Shown here: piece by piece, positions 25,890 to 35,194 of the stretch
Layout of the letters: every line of letters begins with the position of its first letter
How positions within the stretch are numbered: the stretch's first letter is position 1
Assembly (NCBI RefSeq): GCF_000332275.1
Contig: NZ_CM001776.1
Location: 992,001 to 1,056,000 of the forward strand
Direction of reading: 5' to 3'
Length of the DNA: 64,000 bases
Origin: Synechococcus sp. PCC 7336
Lineage (GTDB): Bacteria > Cyanobacteriota > Cyanobacteriia > Thermostichales > PCC-7336
Notes under the pieces: model-generated
The model's input: only the letters and a program-made list of their open reading frames with translations
Told to the model about the DNA's origin: nothing
The model's database searches: none
Made by a program: the position numbers and the translations under genes

Positions 25890-26051
25890 ATGTCTAGAAT
25901 CAATTGGAAAGAGCAGCAGGCAGCCTTTGGCCTAATGTCTGCTGGCGCGCTCTTCTCGTGGGCGATCGCACCAGAGACAAAATCTCCCGATCGTGTCGAA
26001 GCTGAAGGAACGGATAATTCGCGAGCTTACGATATGAGAAGGATAGGGTGA
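25890..26051 (+). CDS. Possible 53-residue peptide before the second coiled-coil gene
   Basis: ATG at 25890 overlaps the stop of the broken methyltransferase gene. The translation begins MSRINWKEQQAAFGLMSAGA and has a weak hydrophobic stretch (LMSAGALFSWAIA), ending NSRAYDMRRIG. Its last eight residues are encoded by the duplicated cassette. Whether it is translated is uncertain. Confidence 0.35.
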   Translation: MSRINWKEQQAAFGLMSAGALFSWAIAPETKSPDRVEAEGTDNSRAYDMRRIG

Positions 26052-26396
26052 AACAAACACGGCCAACAACAGGATTAGAGCGATGAGCATCGAGGACCGA
26101 GTAACAACATTAGAACTCAAAGTCTCTGAGATAGAAGGCCGCCAGCAAACGCAACTTGATGCGACCGGCATCTTGACCAGTATCCTGACCGAACTGAGGG
26201 CAGGAAACGAGCAGCGCGATCGCTTGCGTACGGAACTGCGTGCCGAGATGGGGGGTCTGCGCGCTGAGATGCGCACTGAGATGGGGGAACTACGCACTGA
26301 GATGCGAGCGGGATTCGACCGCGTTGAAGCTGTCTTGGGCCGAATGGATGAGCGGGTGGCGCGATTGGAGGCGAGCGATGAAAACGTTTGAGTTCA
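26021..26396. repeat. Duplicated cassette, second copy
   Basis: It matches 20246-20570 from GCGAGCTTACGATATGAGAA through the coiled-coil gene to TTTGAGTTCA. Extra bases inside the gene add one 11-residue coiled-coil unit. Differences outside the insertion are scattered, so the duplication is not very recent. Confidence 0.8.
26083..26391 (+). CDS. Coiled-coil protein, second paralogue
   Basis: 102 residues. SIEDRVTTLELKVSEIEGRQ and the following QTQLDATGILTSILTELRA are almost identical to the protein at 20283. The middle has two units, RAEMGGLRAEM and RTEMGELRTEM, where the first paralogue has one, showing growth by an 11-residue hendecad. The end DERVARLEASDENV is slightly longer. Both genes follow the same upstream sequence. 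Function unknown. Confidence 0.65.
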   Translation: MSIEDRVTTLELKVSEIEGRQQTQLDATGILTSILTELRAGNEQRDRLRTELRAEMGGLRAEMRTEMGELRTEMRAGFDRVEAVLGRMDERVARLEASDENV

Positions 26397-26404
26397 ATCG
26401 CTAG

Positions 26405-26578
26405 ACCAGGCCAACCTCAATTCGCTGGCACGAGTGTCCCCACTGTGGGGCATCCATGCCGCGAGATATAAATTCTGGGGTGCTTATCAAGCAAGTGGGG
26501 CTGGGCGTCGCCTCACTCAAAAACGCGAAACCCAGATCGAAAAGGTCTGGGCGGAGAAGCCCGCGCCGTACCGCCTAA
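26405..26578 (+). pseudogene. C-terminal remnant of a TnpB-type (IS200/IS605) protein
   Basis: The frame open from 26405 to TAA at 26576-26578 contains ECPHCGASMPRDINSGVLIK, matching the zinc-finger CPxCG and the following RDxNxA (third catalytic Asp) of TnpB. The rest is QVGLGVASLKNAKPRSKRSG and RRSPRRTA. All earlier domains are gone. The following bases, GAAGCCCGCGCC ... AGCGGTCGGCGTCGGG, look like the right-end structure that in active elements forms the 3' end of the guide RNA. The element end seems to be near 26603. Confidence 0.65.
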
Positions 26579-26599
26579 GCGGTCGGCGTCGGGAGTACG

Positions 26600-27244
26600 T
26601 CACACAATCGTTTCGACCCAACGGCGAATGCGATCGCTCAACTCAGTCCATTGCTCGGCACGAATGAGAGAGGTGGGAAATAAGTCCGTAGCTAAACCAA
26701 CGGCGATCGCCCCCGACTGCAAAAACGATGCAGCATTTGCCCGCGAGATCCCGCCCGTTGGAATCAGTGGGATCTCCCCCATCGGTCCCCGTAGCGCCTG
26801 GAGGTATTCTGCCCCCCCCACAGCCCGAATGGGGAATACTTTGATCGCAGTCGCTCCCGCGCGCCAAGCGTTGCCAATTTCAGTCGGGGTTAGGGCTCCC
26901 GGCACCATCGCCACATCTGCTTGGAGTGCTAGGTCTAACACCTCTGCGGTGCAATAGGGGCTAAAGATAAATTGGGCTCCCGCAGCGATCGCCTCTCGCC
27001 CCACAGCGGCATCCACTACCGTTCCAGTACCAATGATTTGTTCTGGATAACGCTCTCGCAGAGAGGCGATCGCCCGTACAAAGTCAGCCGAGGTGCTGGT
27101 GATTTCCACTTGCTTGAGTCCAGCGGCGATCGCTGCTTCGGCCATTTCGAGCGAAAGTGCCAAGTCATCCGCACGGACGACAGCGATGATGCGATCGCGC
27201 TTCACCGCCTGCAGCCATTCAGCCGCTGTCAACCTTGGTGTCAC
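26600..27244 (-). CDS. eda: 2-keto-3-deoxy-6-phosphogluconate aldolase
   Basis: 214 residues with a GTG start. The class I aldolase barrel shows RIIAVVRADD (strand 1), KQVEITSTSADFV with the catalytic Glu near residue 47, GTGTVVDAA, FIFSPYC, MVPGALTPTEI and ATAIKVFPI with the Schiff-base Lys near 135, then LIPTGGISRANAASFL. It cleaves KDPG to pyruvate and glyceraldehyde-3-phosphate (Entner-Doudoroff pathway) and possibly 4-hydroxy-2-oxoglutarate. The gene starts two bases after the stop of the cupredoxin gene, so translation is probably coupled. Its stop codon lies within a few bases of the TnpB-element scar. Confidence 0.92.
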   Translation of the reverse strand: MTPRLTAAEWLQAVKRDRIIAVVRADDLALSLEMAEAAIAAGLKQVEITSTSADFVRAIASLRERYPEQIIGTGTVVDAAVGREAIAAGAQFIFSPYCTAEVLDLALQADVAMVPGALTPTEIGNAWRAGATAIKVFPIRAVGGAEYLQALRGPMGEIPLIPTGGISRANAASFLQSGAIAVGLATDLFPTSLIRAEQWTELSDRIRRWVETIV

Positions 27245-27246
27245 TG

Positions 27247-27678
27247 CTACTCGTCAACAAAGAGCTTGCCCGTCATACCGGCCAGCGCGTGACCGGGCAC
27301 AGTGCATTTGAGATCGTATGCGCCCGCTTTCAGCGGCACAAAAACCCAATCTGCCGCTGCCTCGGGCTTGAGTTCTAACTCGCTAATTTTGCCTTTCACT
27401 TCGACACCAGACACATCCACTTTGCGCGTCCAGATTGCATCGGCAAAGTCTTTGGACGTGAAGTAATGTTTGACGGGGCTAGGGTTGCTGAGGGTGAGCT
27501 TGTAGAGCTTGCCTGCCTTGAAATGTAGGGTGTCGGGAAAGAAGTGCAAGGAGTTTTCGAGCGAGCCTAACTCCACAGACTTGGAGATCGCCGTCTGTCT
27601 GGCGAGGTCTTTAGCATGCAATGGACCGCCTGCCAGCCACAGACAGAGGACGACTAGCACAACCCAACAACGCTTCAT
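27247..27678 (-). CDS. Exported cupredoxin-domain protein
   Basis: 143 residues from ATG at 27678 (a GTG at 27684 is possible). A signal peptide (MKRCWVVLVVLCLWLAGGPL ending HA) precedes the mature part. LHFFPDTLHFKAGKLYKLTL is a cupredoxin strand pair, VKHYFTS supplies a likely first His ligand, and YDLKCTVPGHALAGMTGKL gives the Cys, His and Met of a type 1 copper site. It would be a periplasmic or lumenal electron carrier or copper-binding protein. It is not classical plastocyanin (PetE), whose spacing differs. It is the first gene of a two-gene unit with eda. Confidence 0.82.
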   Translation of the reverse strand: MKRCWVVLVVLCLWLAGGPLHAKDLARQTAISKSVELGSLENSLHFFPDTLHFKAGKLYKLTLSNPSPVKHYFTSKDFADAIWTRKVDVSGVEVKGKISELELKPEAAADWVFVPLKAGAYDLKCTVPGHALAGMTGKLFVDE

Positions 27679-27856
27679 CCACACGATTGAAACCCTTACC
27701 AGCTTGTAATTCTCAATCCTATCTTCTCAGCTCGTCCGCCCGATTGCATAGCGGAGGGCGGCTTCCACTGAATTTCTTTGCTCCCGCGCCGCAGCGCGAA
27801 ACTCCTCAACAGGCTAGGCTAGTGACTACTGCTGTTGCCCTGCCATTTTGTCCGCT

Positions 27857-30436
27857 ATGCCAGTCATCGATCTGGATCGCCTGATTACCTCCGAGATCTT
27901 GCGCCCCGCTCGCTATTTAGGGAATGAATTTGGGGCTGCGCATCGCGATTGGGACAGCGCTGCGGTGCGGTGGGTCCTGACCTATCCCGAACTGTACGAA
28001 GTGGGGGCCTCCAACTCCGGGCACATCATTCTCTACAACATCCTCAATGCCCAACCCCGACAACTGTGCGATCGCACTTACCTGCCCGGTACCGACTTGA
28101 TCGCTCGCCTGCGCGATCGCCACCTGCCCCTATTCGCAGTCGAATCCCGCCGCGATATGAAAGAATTCGATATCGTCGGGTTCAGTCTCGCCTACGAACT
28201 CGGCGGTACTAATATCCTCGAAATGCTCGATCTGGCAGGGATTCCCAAAACCTGGCAAGAGCGCAATCCATTCGCGGTCGCCACCTACCCGTTAATCTTC
28301 GCAGGCGGACCCACCGCCACCTCCAACCCCGAACCCTTTGCCGAGTTTTTTGACTTTTTCGTCCTGGGAGACGGTGAAGAGGTCTTGCCCGAAATTGGTT
28401 TGGTGGTGGAAGAGGGCCTGCGGGACGGCCTCAGTCGGCGAGACTTACTGCTCGATCTGGCCCAAGTTCCTGGCGTCTACGTGCCGCAGTTTTATGACGG
28501 CATGCCCCTCCAACCTGTCGTGGATGGCGTACCGGCCCGCATTGTCCGCCGCGTCGCCAACCCCATGCCCCACTACGCGATCGGCCCCATCCCCTACGTC
28601 GAAACCGTTCACGATCGCCTTAGCTTAGAAGTGCGACGCGGCTGTACGCGGGGCTGCCGCTTCTGCCAACCGGGCATGTTGACCCGTCCTGCCCGCGATG
28701 TCGCGCCCGACGATGTGGTGGAGGCGATCGCCACCGGCATGCAGCGTTCCGGCTACGACGAATTTTCTCTCTCCTCCCTCAGTTGCTCCGATTACCTCTC
28801 GCTGCCCGCCGTTGGAGCAGAACTGCACAACCGCCTCGATCGCACCCACGTCAACCTCTCTCTGCCCAGCCAGCGGGTCGACCGCTTCGACGAGCATATT
28901 GCTGCTGTCATGGGAGGGACCCGTCGCCCCACCCTCACCTTCGCCCCCGAAGCAGGCAGCCAACGGATGCGGGACGTGATTAACAAAGGGCTGACCAATG
29001 CCGATCTCGTCCGGGGGGTGAAAACCGCTGCAGAGCAGGGCTGGGATAAAGTCAAACTCTATTTCATGATCGGCCTGCCTGGGGAAACCGATATCGATGT
29101 GGTGGGGATTGCCGAAACTATCGCCATGTTGCAGCGGGAATGTCGCCCCGCCAGCGGTCGCCGCTTAAAGGTGAACGTGACTATCTCCAACTTCACCCCC
29201 AAACCCCACACCCCCTTCCAGTGGCATCGGGTAGACCCTGCCGAGATCGAACGCAAACAGCGATTGCTCAAAGACCAATTTCGCCGCATGAAAGGGGTGA
29301 AGGGGAACTTCACCGATATTCGCTTCTCCATGTTGGAGGACTTTATCGGTAAAGGCGATCGCCGTCTCAGCCGCACAATCGAGCGAGCGTGGCAGCAGGG
29401 GGCAGGCATGGATAGTTGGTGGGAAGCAATTGACGACGCCTATGCAGCTTGGGTGCGCGCCTATCGCGAGACAGTTCCTGACGCCATCCTGGCGGGCGAA
29501 GCAGGGCACCCTCAACTCCCCACCGTCCACTACGACCTCGACGATCCGCTGCCGTGGGACCACGTCGACACGGGCATCGATAAGGCTTGGCTCCAACAGG
29601 ATTGGGCCAGAGCCCTCGAGGCTGCCACCGTGCCCGACTGCTCGTTTGAAGGCTGCTCCCACTGCGGCATCTGCGGCGTTGACTTCGGCCACAATATCGT
29701 TATTCCAGCACGACCCATCCCCGAAATTGCGCCGAAACCGCAAGGCAAAGATCGCCCCAAACCCGTTCAGCGCTTTCGCGTCACCTTCTCCAAACAAGGC
29801 AGCATGCGCTTTGTCGGCCACCTCGATCTGCTGCGCTTGTGGGAGCGAGCCTGTCGCCGCGCCAACTTCCCGCTTGCTTTTACCGGCGGCTTTCATCCCT
29901 CCCCTCGCATCTCCACTGCCAGTGCCCTTGCCCTCGGTCACGTCAGTCGCGGCGAAGTCTTGGATATTGAACTCACCCAAACCTGGGATCTCGAGAAATT
30001 CCGTAACGCCCTGGCAGCGCAGTTGCCCTCCGAGATGGAGGTATTGGAAGTGGCTGAAATTCCTCTGGCAGCGCCATCGGCCACGAAAGCATTGATTGCT
30101 GCCGACTACACGTTGCATGTCAACAGTCGCGAACCGGTCGATTGGGAGGCTCTGGTGGAGCAGATCCTCGCCCGAGCTGAGATTTGGTTGGATAAAGTAT
30201 CTAAATCGGGCAAGCCCTATCGGGTGAACGGACGGGAATTACTTTACGAACTGTCGATCGCCTCTGCCGAACCGCACTCGGCCACGATCGACTATCGCGG
30301 TTGCTGTCGCAATGACGGCACCATGCTGCGACCGGAACAGGCGATCGAGCTACTGCGCCAGCAGTTGCCCGACACCACGGAGTTAGACCTAACGTTTGTA
30401 GAACGCCAGCAATTGCGATTTCAGGAGGAAGGCTGA
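27857..30436 (+). CDS. Large B12-binding-type radical SAM protein (TIGR03960/DUF2344 fusion)
   Basis: 859 residues from ATG at 27857 (a TTG at 27848 is possible). The N-terminal about 200 residues have a B12-binding-like fold (LTYPELYEVGASNSGHIILY, IVGFSLAYELGGTNIL). The radical SAM core has RRGCTRGCRFCQPGML (CxxxCxxC, near residue 262), then FSLSSLSCSDY and LTFAPEAGSQRMRDVINKGL. A second Cys cluster, CSFEGCSHCGICG, lies near 597. The C-terminal 220 residues (FRVTFSKQGSMRFVGHLDLL ...) are the DUF2344 domain. In many bacteria the two parts are separate genes. The reaction is unknown; DUF2344 recalls tRNA or rRNA modification but is unproven. Confidence 0.9.
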   Translation: MPVIDLDRLITSEILRPARYLGNEFGAAHRDWDSAAVRWVLTYPELYEVGASNSGHIILYNILNAQPRQLCDRTYLPGTDLIARLRDRHLPLFAVESRRDMKEFDIVGFSLAYELGGTNILEMLDLAGIPKTWQERNPFAVATYPLIFAGGPTATSNPEPFAEFFDFFVLGDGEEVLPEIGLVVEEGLRDGLSRRDLLLDLAQVPGVYVPQFYDGMPLQPVVDGVPARIVRRVANPMPHYAIGPIPYVETVHDRLSLEVRRGCTRGCRFCQPGMLTRPARDVAPDDVVEAIATGMQRSGYDEFSLSSLSCSDYLSLPAVGAELHNRLDRTHVNLSLPSQRVDRFDEHIAAVMGGTRRPTLTFAPEAGSQRMRDVINKGLTNADLVRGVKTAAEQGWDKVKLYFMIGLPGETDIDVVGIAETIAMLQRECRPASGRRLKVNVTISNFTPKPHTPFQWHRVDPAEIERKQRLLKDQFRRMKGVKGNFTDIRFSMLEDFIGKGDRRLSRTIERAWQQGAGMDSWWEAIDDAYAAWVRAYRETVPDAILAGEAGHPQLPTVHYDLDDPLPWDHVDTGIDKAWLQQDWARALEAATVPDCSFEGCSHCGICGVDFGHNIVIPARPIPEIAPKPQGKDRPKPVQRFRVTFSKQGSMRFVGHLDLLRLWERACRRANFPLAFTGGFHPSPRISTASALALGHVSRGEVLDIELTQTWDLEKFRNALAAQLPSEMEVLEVAEIPLAAPSATKALIAADYTLHVNSREPVDWEALVEQILARAEIWLDKVSKSGKPYRVNGRELLYELSIASAEPHSATIDYRGCCRNDGTMLRPEQAIELLRQQLPDTTELDLTFVERQQLRFQEEG

Positions 30437-30528
30437 GGGCTGAAGCTGCTTGCAAGCTCGGAAAACCGATCGCCATTCGGTTGTTACAATTTCTACAACT
30501 CTACTGCGACTTCGCCCCTCCCGAATCC

Positions 30529-31107
30529 ATGAACGAGACTGAAACACCCCCTCTGAGTCGCCAGCAAGTGCTGGTGGCAATGGGTGCAACTGCCCTGCTA
30601 TTGGGGGCGATCGCCAAACTGTGGATATGGTTGGGCCGAGTTCAGCTGATGCCGGCAACTTGGCACCCTTTAGAACTGCTGGCAGGGGTGGGCTTGGGTT
30701 TGGCGATCGTGGGCTTGAGTCGGCTGCTCTATTGGCTGTGGCCCCGCTATCGCACCTGTGCCGAACAGTATATGACCACCATTGTGCAGCCCCTGGCTTG
30801 GCCAGATTTGATTTGGCTGGGGTTGCTGCCCAGTGTGAGTGAAGAACTATTGTTTCGCGGTGTGGCCTTGGGAGCCTTCGGCTTGACTCCCCTAGCGATC
30901 GCGCTCACTAGCATCGCCTTCGGCAGCCTCCACCTGATGGATCTGAAACAGTGGCCCTACGGTATTTGGGCGATGGTTATTGGCGCTCTGTTCGGGACAA
31001 GTTTACTGTTGACGGGCAATTTACTCGTGCCGATCGTCTCTCACTCAGTCGCGAACTTGCTCTCGAGCTATTTGTGGAAGCATCGATGGGTCGGTCAAAA
31101 CAGCTAG
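30529..31107 (+). CDS. CPBP-family intramembrane metalloprotease
   Basis: 192 residues from ATG at 30529; a TTG start at 30481 would add 16 residues. Several membrane helices are visible (about 18-38, 52-72, 98-118, 120-140, 150-170). SEELLFRGVALGAF near residue 104 is the EExxxR motif, IAFGSLHLMD near 131 the FxxxH, and PIVSHSVANLLS near 170 the final H-x-x-x-N/D. This is the CAAX protease/bacteriocin-processing family (Rce1-like) of the plasma or thylakoid membrane. The substrate is unknown. It converges with rpoC2. Confidence 0.88.
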   Translation: MNETETPPLSRQQVLVAMGATALLLGAIAKLWIWLGRVQLMPATWHPLELLAGVGLGLAIVGLSRLLYWLWPRYRTCAEQYMTTIVQPLAWPDLIWLGLLPSVSEELLFRGVALGAFGLTPLAIALTSIAFGSLHLMDLKQWPYGIWAMVIGALFGTSLLLTGNLLVPIVSHSVANLLSSYLWKHRWVGQNS

Positions 31108-31144
31108 CGGTTCTAGGGCGATCGGCATTCAGAGTCTCCGGCAG

Positions 31145-31186
31145 TTTCTCCCCTCTCCCAATGGGAGAGGGGCCGGGGGTGAGGGC
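31145..31186. repeat. Core fragment of the MITE-like element, inverted
   Basis: TTTCTCCCCTCTCCCAATGG followed by GAGAGGGGCCGGGGGTGAGGGC is the reverse complement of the core GCCCTCACCCCCGGCCCCTC hairpin of the dispersed element. Neither outer end is present. Because it lies between two converging genes and forms a strong hairpin, it may help end transcription of both. Confidence 0.65.
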
Positions 31187-31229
31187 GATTCGGTTGCCAA
31201 ATTCACGCCATGCAGAACCGTTCAGTCCT

Positions 31230-34200
31230 CTAGAGGTCAGCCTCTGCCTGCTTCTTTTGTTCCTTTAAAATGGCTTCCTTCGCAGTAAAATCATCCACCA
31301 ATTCCTCATCGGACAGAATGGGATTGCCGACGGAAGGGGACGGATAGGGACGCTCCGCATCATCTGGCAGAATATCGGGTTCGTCCGTTTCTTCGGTGTA
31401 GGTATTGAAGCCCGTCCCGGCAGGAATCAGGCGACCGATAATCACATTCTCCTTCAGCCCCCGCAGCCAATCGGATTTCCCTTCGATTGCCGCTTCTGTC
31501 AAAACGCGCGTGGTTTCTTGGAAACTGGCTGCCGAAATAAAGCTGTCGGTATTCAAGCTAGCTTTGGTGATCCCCAACAGTACGGGTGTGTATTGGGCGG
31601 GAGCCATACCGGCGATCGCCATCGTGGCATTCGTCTGCTGAATTTGGTACAGATCCACCAACTCTCCCGGCAACAGAATGGTGTCGCCGCCATCATCGAC
31701 CCGCACCTTCGAGGTCATCTGGCGCACCACCACTTCGATGTGCTTGTCGGCAATATCTACCCCTTGAGAGCGATAGACGTTTTGCACCTCGTTCACAAAG
31801 AAGCGCTGCACCTCCCGAATCGCTAACATCGCCGCCCGATCGATGCCCAATTCGTTCTTGTGGTACTCGAAAAAGGCATCCAACAGATCGTGGGGATTGG
31901 CCGGACCGTCGGTCAGAGGCTCTCCCGCCTGTACTTGCTGACCGTCCACCACAATCGGATTCTGACCGGGCAATAGCGGATAGTCAGCAATGGTGCCGTC
32001 TTCCTCCAGAATCTTCACATCCATCTGGTCGTCATCTCGCGTCAGTTGCACCACGCCAGAATTCTTACACAGCACGCACATTTCCTTCGGTTTGCGAGCC
32101 TCTAACAACTCCTCAATTCGAGGTAAACCCTGGATGATATCTCCCGTCTTAGCCCGCTCGTAGACCAGTAGGGCTAAATTGTCCCCCCGCTGTACCAAAT
32201 CGCCATCCCCCACCTGCAAAATGGCTCCAGCCGACACCAGATAGGGTCGCCCAATTCTCAGTGTCAGAGTGTCTTTGGAAATCGCCATCACCTGACCGGA
32301 CTCAGGGGCGATCGTACCGGGGGCAATCGTATCTCCCACCCGCACGATATCTCCGCTTGTGAGGGAGGTTTGTTCGGAGAGCGGCACCTGCACGAAATCG
32401 TGGTCGGTAATCGTCAATAGGCGGCGGACCGGTTCTCCATCCCCCTTCAAACCGCGAGTAATGCCGGCCTGCTTGGCTTGAATTTCAGTTCGGGCCACCA
32501 CAGAACCGGGCTCGATGGTATCTCCCTCTTGCACTAACAGGCCAGTTTGGGTTCTACCTTGAGTCAGATCCGCATCAATATCGCGGCGCACTAATAGAGT
32601 TTCCAAAATCACCAATTGCAGGCGCATCAGCTCGGGATCGCTTTCGTCTGCCACCAGTTCGATGTCCGCTTTGAGATGGGGAGCTTCGGTATCGATTTCC
32701 AGCAAGAGCTGGGTTTTTAATAGCTCCACGCCGCCAATCGACTTAATCCGCTCGCCATCTTTGAAGGGAACTCGCTGCACCGCCAGTAAGCGGATGGCCC
32801 GTCCGGCCTCGCTGACAGACTCCTGACTGGGAACGGACGGCTCGTCGGGGATCTCGAATTCTTCGACCGGACGCAGTAACACTGCCGGTCCTTCAGTGGT
32901 TTCGAGCTGTTCTAGATAGGCTAAAGACTCGGCCACCACTCCCGAAATTGCCTCCTGCCCCGGCTGCACCAACGTACCGCTCTGGATTTCCAAATCGGCC
33001 TGATTGTCAATCAAGTGCAAACTACCGGGCTTGATGGTAATTTCCCGCAGAATGTCGTTTTTCTGGGTCACTTCCACCACCCCACTGGTTTGGCAGAAGA
33101 TATCTTTGACCACTTCCGTGCCTGCCTCGACGTACTGGCCGTCTTCGACATTCAGCAGCGAGATATCTTTGTTGACTTCGTGAGATTCCTCTGGAATCCA
33201 CAGCAGGGTACCTCCCTTGGTGATTTCGTAGCCCTGCTTGGCTTTGCCCCGCTTGGCCACTTCCAAACCGGCAAACTTGACCAATCCCCCCGTCTGGGTG
33301 CGGTACTCGCTTTCCTGCAGTTCCGCCACCACTTCGTTGTTCCCCACTTTGGTGCCGGGGGTGGTCTTGAGCAAAAAGGACTGACCGGCGGCGGTGTCCA
33401 ACATAAATTGCTCGCGCCCTTGATGGGATTCGGCCCTCACCTTAGCTTGGTCTAATACCACCGATGCGGTGATGATTTCTACTTCGCGTCCCCCCTTGCC
33501 GTCCAGTTGATCGGGCAAGCGCACGACACCGCCATGCTCGGTCATTAAAGAGGTTGCGGCAATGACGGCACCTGCTTCAATGCGATCGCCATTCTCCACC
33601 ACAGGCTCGGCACCCGGGGGCAGGTTATAGACTTGTCCGGACATGACCCAGATAATGCCTTGCCGCTGCACCATGAAGGTGGTGTTGCCCTGCCGGTCTG
33701 TTTTCTCTTCAAATGGCAAGCTTTCAAAGCGAATTTCCCCAGCCAGGTCTGCGGCTACGTCTTTTTGGGCCTTTTCGGTGCTCTTGCGGGCAGTCTTACC
33801 GGCAGCAGCCACTTCGGCAATCATCTGCCCCTCCTGTACCCGCTCGCCCTCCTTCACCAATACTGTCGAGCCTGGAGTAGCTTCAATAGTCTCTATCTGA
33901 CCCTCGTCTCCAGTCAAGGTAAAAGTGTTGGCCACTTCAACCTGCAAGGCATCGTCGCCGTGGCGGGTGCGCAGCGGGCGGCTGCGGAAGTTTTTGGGAA
34001 ACGAAACCTTGCCGTCAAATGGTGCCTTAATCTGACGGGCAATTTCCCCAGTAAACACGCCCCCCGTGTGGAAGGTGCGCATGGTGAGCTGCGTACCGGG
34101 TTCCCCAATCGATTGGGCGGCAATGATGCCCACTGCTTCGCCAATATCCACCGGACGGGAATGGGCTAAACTCCAGCCGTAACAGGTGCGGCAGACGGAG

Positions 34201-35117
34201 CGATTGGCTTCGCAGGTCAAGGGCGATCGCACCATCACCTGTTCCACCCCAGACGCCACAATGATATCCGTCAGCTCTTGGTCGATCGGGTCGTTGCGTC
34301 GGGCGATCGTCTCCCCCGTTTGGGGATCGACCACATCTTGGGCTAGGGTGCGTCCCACCAGCCGATCTTTCAGCTCAATCACTGCCTTATCTGCGTCCCA
34401 GAGGGACTCCATCACAATGCCCCGATCGGTGCCGCAATCTTGCTCGCGCACGATCACATCTTGGGACACGTCCACCAGACGGCGGGTGAGATAGCCGGAG
34501 TCCGCTGTCCGCAGGGCAGTATCCACCAAACCCTTGCGCGCGCCATAGGACGAAATAATGTATTCCGTCACCGTTAAGCCTTCGCGGAAGTTGGTCTTGA
34601 TCGGCAAGTCAATAATCTCTCCGCGCGGATTCGCCATCAAGCCGCGCATGCCCACCAACTGGCGCACCTGCGAGATGTTACCGCGCGCCCCCGAGTTCGA
34701 CATCATGTAAACGGAGTTGAGCGGATTGTTGGTCTCGAAGTTCGCGACCATCTCGTTTTTGATGTCATCGTTCGTCTGGTTCCAGGTATCGATGACTTTT
34801 TGATAGCGTTCGATCTCGGTGATTTCGCCACGGGTGTAGCGCTCTTGAGCGCTTTCAATTTCTGCTTCCGCTTGGGCCAGCAGCTCTTTTTTCTTGGGGG
34901 GAATCTGCAGGTCTTCAACACTGATCGAGACGCCTGCTTTAGTGGCATAGCGGAAGCCGAGGGCCTTGAGTTTATCGGCCATTTCGGCAGTCCGGGCAGT
35001 GCCGTACTCAGAAAAGGCCCAAGAAATCAATTTTTTGAGGCCGCGCTTATCGATTTTATGGTTGCGGAAGGCGGGCTTGGGGTTTTTGGCAGAGTTGGAT
35101 TGCAGGGGTTCGGTCAT
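31230..35117 (-). CDS. rpoC2: RNA polymerase subunit beta'' (C-terminal part of beta')
   Basis: 1295 residues. It begins with the segments after the split: [20 protein letters not shown]-like helix, [35 protein letters not shown], the trigger-loop region ([20 protein letters not shown]), and [16 protein letters not shown] with the second zinc site. A long insertion of sandwich-barrel hybrid motifs between about residues 350 and 990 is characteristic of cyanobacteria. The C-terminal [20 protein letters not shown] and [20 protein letters not shown] end the conserved core. It forms part of the polymerase with RpoB, RpoC1, RpoA and RpoZ. Last gene of the rpsT-tatD-rpoB-rpoC1-rpoC2 series. Confidence 0.98.
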   Translation of the reverse strand: MTEPLQSNSAKNPKPAFRNHKIDKRGLKKLISWAFSEYGTARTAEMADKLKALGFRYATKAGVSISVEDLQIPPKKKELLAQAEAEIESAQERYTRGEITEIERYQKVIDTWNQTNDDIKNEMVANFETNNPLNSVYMMSNSGARGNISQVRQLVGMRGLMANPRGEIIDLPIKTNFREGLTVTEYIISSYGARKGLVDTALRTADSGYLTRRLVDVSQDVIVREQDCGTDRGIVMESLWDADKAVIELKDRLVGRTLAQDVVDPQTGETIARRNDPIDQELTDIIVASGVEQVMVRSPLTCEANRSVCRTCYGWSLAHSRPVDIGEAVGIIAAQSIGEPGTQLTMRTFHTGGVFTGEIARQIKAPFDGKVSFPKNFRSRPLRTRHGDDALQVEVANTFTLTGDEGQIETIEATPGSTVLVKEGERVQEGQMIAEVAAAGKTARKSTEKAQKDVAADLAGEIRFESLPFEEKTDRQGNTTFMVQRQGIIWVMSGQVYNLPPGAEPVVENGDRIEAGAVIAATSLMTEHGGVVRLPDQLDGKGGREVEIITASVVLDQAKVRAESHQGREQFMLDTAAGQSFLLKTTPGTKVGNNEVVAELQESEYRTQTGGLVKFAGLEVAKRGKAKQGYEITKGGTLLWIPEESHEVNKDISLLNVEDGQYVEAGTEVVKDIFCQTSGVVEVTQKNDILREITIKPGSLHLIDNQADLEIQSGTLVQPGQEAISGVVAESLAYLEQLETTEGPAVLLRPVEEFEIPDEPSVPSQESVSEAGRAIRLLAVQRVPFKDGERIKSIGGVELLKTQLLLEIDTEAPHLKADIELVADESDPELMRLQLVILETLLVRRDIDADLTQGRTQTGLLVQEGDTIEPGSVVARTEIQAKQAGITRGLKGDGEPVRRLLTITDHDFVQVPLSEQTSLTSGDIVRVGDTIAPGTIAPESGQVMAISKDTLTLRIGRPYLVSAGAILQVGDGDLVQRGDNLALLVYERAKTGDIIQGLPRIEELLEARKPKEMCVLCKNSGVVQLTRDDDQMDVKILEEDGTIADYPLLPGQNPIVVDGQQVQAGEPLTDGPANPHDLLDAFFEYHKNELGIDRAAMLAIREVQRFFVNEVQNVYRSQGVDIADKHIEVVVRQMTSKVRVDDGGDTILLPGELVDLYQIQQTNATMAIAGMAPAQYTPVLLGITKASLNTDSFISAASFQETTRVLTEAAIEGKSDWLRGLKENVIIGRLIPAGTGFNTYTEETDEPDILPDDAERPYPSPSVGNPILSDEELVDDFTAKEAILKEQKKQAEADL

Positions 35118-35194
35118 GGAAGCAGGGCCTCACGGGCAATTACTCGACAATCGTCAGAGCTGAACGGGAATTGAGAACTGGAATGGACGATCGC

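Larger units (their letters stand above)
23296..25897 (+). pseudogene. Class I methyltransferase gene interrupted by ISL3 element
   Basis: The 5' part (23296-23519, after AGAGAGGG as ribosome binding site) encodes MKISDISVEGFREQETRLHV and motif I, VLDYGCGVKFTQAL. The 3' part (25333-25897) encodes QFDVAVKAYVGMDI, then DEPYDLIVMQSVFTHFNPQD as the post-motif region. Taking out 23520-25332 (element plus one 8-bp duplication) gives a continuous frame of 262 residues with the junction codon GTG. It would be a SAM-dependent methyltransferase of unknown substrate. It is inactive while the element is present. Confidence 0.88.

Noticed and set aside
18851-26610. Attachment-site pair for an integrative element at tRNA-Pro
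   Set aside because: No repeat of the tRNA 3' end and no integrase gene were found within the window.
33015-34169. Several open frames of 140-180 codons on the plus strand opposite rpoC2
   Set aside because: They lie antisense to a highly conserved gene, have no family features and reflect codon bias of the GC-rich coding strand.
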